Below, piece by piece: positions 5,861-9,066 of a stretch of 9,066 nt of DNA. The translations under genes were made by a program, and so were the position numbers. The notes under the pieces are model-generated. The model was given only the letters and a program-made list of their open reading frames with translations, did not search any database and was not told where the DNA came from. Origin of the DNA: a bacterium UBA3756 (GTDB lineage: Bacteria; Bacteroidota; Bacteroidia; Bacteroidales; Bacteroidaceae); the NCBI GenBank assembly GCA_002371695.1, contig DFGG01000140.1, forward strand, positions 301 to 9,366, in the 5' to 3' direction. Position 1 is the first letter of the stretch; each line of letters begins with the position of its first letter.

Positions 5861-7381
5861 TCAACATACTTTCTCCAGACGCTTCATCATGGCAAACATG
5901 AAGGCAGCAGCCACGATACAGACGGCGACGAATACGCCCCAGACAACTGTCAGGGAGATATCGCCCCAGAGATAACCTCCGACACCCACAAGCTTGTTGC
6001 CGATGGCAGTTGATACAAACCAACCACCCATCATCAGTCCCTTGTACTTCGGAGGAGCCACCTTCGACACGAAGGAGATACCCATCGGCGAAAGCAGGAG
6101 CTCACCGAAGGTCAGAATCAGGTAGACACCAATCAGCCAGTAAGGAGAGACGTAGATGGCAGCATCGCCAGCCACCTTCTGCTCGTTGGGCGTCAACAGT
6201 CCCTGCGAGGCAATGGCCATCACGACAAAGGCCAGAGCAGCCACCAGCATGCCATAGGCAATCTTACGCGGCGGTGTGGGTTCCTTGCCCTTATTGGCCA
6301 GCGCACTGAAGATAGCCATTGATACAGGAGTCAGCGCCACCACATAGAAGGGGTTGAACTGCTGGAAGATAGGAGCCGAGATGCCAATCTCACCTGTGGC
6401 CTGGGAATAGTTGTAGCCCAACACGGCCAAGGCTGCCACGATAACCACGGCCGAGATGCCTTTGCCCTTGGAAGTCTTGCTCTGGAAGAGTGAGAAACCA
6501 GCATAGACGATGAAGATAATCATTACCAGATTGATCACATCGAATGGCATCGTATGGACACCGGAAGCCGACTTCGCCGTAAACTCATCAGCGAAATAGG
6601 TCAGCGACAGACCGTTCTGGTGGAAAGCCATCCAGAAGAAGATTACCACGGCAAACACCAGACAGAGGGCCACGATGCGCTGAGTGGTCTCCTCCTTCGT
6701 GAGCTCAGGCTCATTGGCAGCAGCCTGAGCCTTGTCGCCCTTGCCTTTACCACCCTCCACATGACGGAAGGTAGGACGGAAGATATAATAGATAGCTATC
6801 GACAAAATCAGCGAGGCACAGGCTACGGCGAAGGCAAAGTGATAAGAGTCGTTGACCGAGGTGCCAAGGTTCTGCTGTGCCCACTCCATGATGCGCACTG
6901 CTGCTGTCGGAGCAAAGAGTGCACCAATATTGATGGCCATGTAGAACAGTGAGAAACCGGCATCGCGCTTGGCAGCATATTTCGGTTCATTGTAAAGGTC
7001 GCCTACCATCACCTGGAGGTTACCCTTGAAGAGACCCGTACCCAAGCCGATGAGTACCAAAGCCAGCAACATGACGATGAGAGCAAAGGTGTCGCCTCCC
7101 AAGGGAACAGACAACAGCACATAGCCCAGGAACATGATGATGATACCCGTGGTGACCATACGGCCAAAGCCATAGCGGTCTGCCAGCCAACCACCCACGA
7201 TGGGCAGGAAGTAGACGAGCATCAGGAAATCACTGTAGATCTCTCCTGCCCAGCCAGCATCGAGGCCATAGTTGGCACGGAGAAACAATGCGAATACGGC
7301 GAGCATCGTATAGTAGCCGAATCGCTCGCCAGTGTTGGCCAATGCCAACGCAAATAAACCTTTAGGTTGTCCTTCGAACAT
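5861..7381 (-). CDS. POT/PTR2-family proton-coupled peptide transporter (MFS)
   Basis: This 506-residue inner-membrane protein is a proton-dependent oligopeptide transporter that takes up di- and tripeptides with protons. Both POT signatures are visible: the stretch GTGLFKGNLQVMVGDLY (114-130) and FSLFYMAINIGALFAP (143-158). The MFS loop GGWLADRYGFGR (63-74) follows helix 2. In helix 1 the usual E-x-x-E-R-F motif reads NTGERF (16-21), so the first acidic residue is Asn. From memory this variant is common in Bacteroidota homologues rather than a defect. About 14 helices are expected, with a charged cytoplasmic loop rich in Gly, Lys and Glu near 210-235. It starts 2 bp after the stop of the outer-membrane barrel gene and shares its transcript, so outer- and inner-membrane steps may be linked (inference). 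A strong terminator follows. Confidence 0.95.
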   Translation of the reverse strand: MFEGQPKGLFALALANTGERFGYYTMLAVFALFLRANYGLDAGWAGEIYSDFLMLVYFLPIVGGWLADRYGFGRMVTTGIIIMFLGYVLLSVPLGGDTFALIVMLLALVLIGLGTGLFKGNLQVMVGDLYNEPKYAAKRDAGFSLFYMAINIGALFAPTAAVRIMEWAQQNLGTSVNDSYHFAFAVACASLILSIAIYYIFRPTFRHVEGGKGKGDKAQAAANEPELTKEETTQRIVALCLVFAVVIFFWMAFHQNGLSLTYFADEFTAKSASGVHTMPFDVINLVMIIFIVYAGFSLFQSKTSKGKGISAVVIVAALAVLGYNYSQATGEIGISAPIFQQFNPFYVVALTPVSMAIFSALANKGKEPTPPRKIAYGMLVAALAFVVMAIASQGLLTPNEQKVAGDAAIYVSPYWLIGVYLILTFGELLLSPMGISFVSKVAPPKYKGLMMGGWFVSTAIGNKLVGVGGYLWGDISLTVVWGVFVAVCIVAAAFMFAMMKRLEKVC

Positions 7382-7383
7382 TT

Positions 7384-8228
<845 letters not shown>

Positions 8229-8229
<1 letters not shown>

Positions 8230-8270
8230 TCACTATTCACTATTCCCTATTCACTATTCACTATTCACTA
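8229..8270. repeat. 7-bp tandem array in inverted orientation, filling the intergenic gap
   Basis: On the plus strand TTCACTA occurs six times (42 bp), with one change in the third unit (TTCCCTA). It is the reverse complement of the array at 8142-8173. On the minus strand it begins with the TAG stop of the PBP1-like gene and ends at the first base of the barrel protein's upstream ATG, so it makes up the whole gap, including the ribosome-binding region. Confidence 0.95.
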
Positions 8271-9066
8271 AAAATTGATTGTCTCCACCCGATGCTCCGG
8301 AGTATAGTGCACGAACAACATACTATGGTTCTGCAGCCCTCCGTTGCCCATGCGCTCAAACATCAGCGGGGTCTGGACGGGAGGATAGCCGAACATACCC
8401 TTAGCACCATTGAAATCCTTACCATACTTATGGAGTCCCATCAGGAAGAAGTAGGCATGATCGAAGCCCGTCAAGGCGAAACGCGGCAGCGACTGCATCA
8501 TATCAGCATGGAAATTCCAGCGGTATTTCTGCTCCAGACGGTCTGTGGCACTTGACAACGGATTATAATAGAATACAGAAGGAATATAAGCATTATACTT
8601 ATAGAAGTTATCCAGATGTGTCCGTGTATACATCAGCCACTCGGTATAGCCAAACATGGTAATACTGAGATTGGGCAGATTAAACTTCAGGCCGTTGATC
8701 TTGGCAAAGGCTATCCTCAGTTCGGGCGAACGGGCCGAGTTGAGGATCACAATATTGGGTTTGTTCTGACTGAACGCCTTGGCAAAGGCATCTTCGCTCG
8801 ACTTCAGGTTGGTCACGCTATACTCAATGTGCCGTCCTTCCAACTGTCTGCGGAGAGCAAACGTAAAGATACCTTTCTTGCTAGTTGAGTCGTTGCAGTC
8901 GATGAATACCGGATGATAATCTTTGACTCGTTCCAGAAAGTGCACGATGGTGGCATCGTTGATATTCGTAGGCGACTGCCACACTTGGAAGATATTCCTA
9001 TTGGTCAGTAACTGAGGAGCACTGATAGAGAAAGGAATCACCAGACGAATATCATTCGTGGTGACA
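8268..9066 (-). CDS. PBP1-type substrate-binding-like protein (possibly with N-terminal LysM), 5' end off the window
   Basis: The frame is open from the right edge to TAG at 8270-8268, giving 265 visible residues. A GTG at 9041-9039 is not the true start, since the frame continues as ...T-T-N-D-I-R-L-V-I-P-F-S. The visible part resembles the type 1 periplasmic-binding (Leu/Ile/Val-binding-like) fold: VKDYHPVFIDCND, then KGIFTFALRRQLEGRHIEYSV, PNIVILNSARSPELRIAFAKI and LSITMFGYTEWLMY, followed by FDHAYFFLMGLHKYGKDF. Bacteroidota have a family in which this domain follows LysM peptidoglycan-binding repeats, and I assign it there by recall; the LysM part would lie outside the window. It probably acts in the periplasm, with unknown ligand. 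Its stop codon is the first three bases of a 7-bp repeat array, and it is the first visible gene of the leftward run. Confidence 0.8.
   Translation of the reverse strand, partial: VTTNDIRLVIPFSISAPQLLTNRNIFQVWQSPTNINDATIVHFLERVKDYHPVFIDCNDSTSKKGIFTFALRRQLEGRHIEYSVTNLKSSEDAFAKAFSQNKPNIVILNSARSPELRIAFAKINGLKFNLPNLSITMFGYTEWLMYTRTHLDNFYKYNAYIPSVFYYNPLSSATDRLEQKYRWNFHADMMQSLPRFALTGFDHAYFFLMGLHKYGKDFNGAKGMFGYPPVQTPLMFERMGNGGLQNHSMLFVHYTPEHRVETINF

Noticed and set aside
5900..5911. CATGTTTG as a promoter for nhaC inside the POT gene end (minus strand)
   Set aside because: It differs from TAnnTTTG at the first base and has no -33 element at the right distance; too weak to list.
9039..9041. GTG as start codon of the PBP1-like gene
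   Set aside because: The frame stays open to the window edge and the residues before it continue the domain, so the gene is cut by the window rather than starting there.

Overview
This 9.07 kb window looks like ordinary chromosome of a Bacteroidota species, most likely Prevotella or a close relative in the Bacteroidales. Several promoters have a CTTG-N20-TAnnTTTG layout typical of the phylum. Protein families and sequence style also fit: a metal-tailed SlyD, a peptide transporter with NTGER in helix 1, a PBP1-type protein of the kind that carries LysM repeats in Bacteroidota, and an outer-membrane barrel protein. The genus is inferred, since there is no rRNA or other marker here.

Layout, left to right. 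(1) 1-857, minus: an M48-family lipoprotein metalloprotease, cut by the left edge. (2) 987-1349, minus: a small exported protein of unknown function with its own promoter, a long leader and a strong intrinsic terminator. (3) 1577-3267, plus: slyD (FKBP-type prolyl isomerase with a ten-cysteine tail) followed 17 bp later by aroC (chorismate synthase). (4) 3268-3486: an intergenic region with a canonical promoter that has no gene behind it, ending in a perfect 12-bp hairpin plus T-run. This is a candidate small RNA of about 95 nt or a structured aroC tail, and the hairpin belongs to a 52-bp-spaced duplicated repeat. (5) 3487-9066, minus: five genes read leftwards in the order PBP1-like protein (5' end off the window), outer-membrane barrel protein, POT peptide transporter, terminator, NhaC Na+/H+ antiporter, endonuclease/exonuclease/phosphatase-fold protein. 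The last two overlap by 4 bp (ATGA); the barrel and POT genes are 2 bp apart.

I see no classical mobile element, CRISPR array, phage gene, tRNA or rRNA, and no clear new enzymatic system. The most unusual structure is a pair of 7-bp tandem arrays in opposite orientation (8142-8173 and 8229-8270) around the start of the outer-membrane protein gene. One array begins in the stop codon of the upstream gene and ends at the start codon. The other encodes the core of the signal peptide. In mRNA they could form a stem of about 32 bp enclosing the start region. Because 7 is not a multiple of 3, copy-number change inside the coding array would shift the frame, which suggests phase variation or translational control. 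The second point of interest is the orphan promoter and duplicated hairpin between aroC and the nuclease gene.
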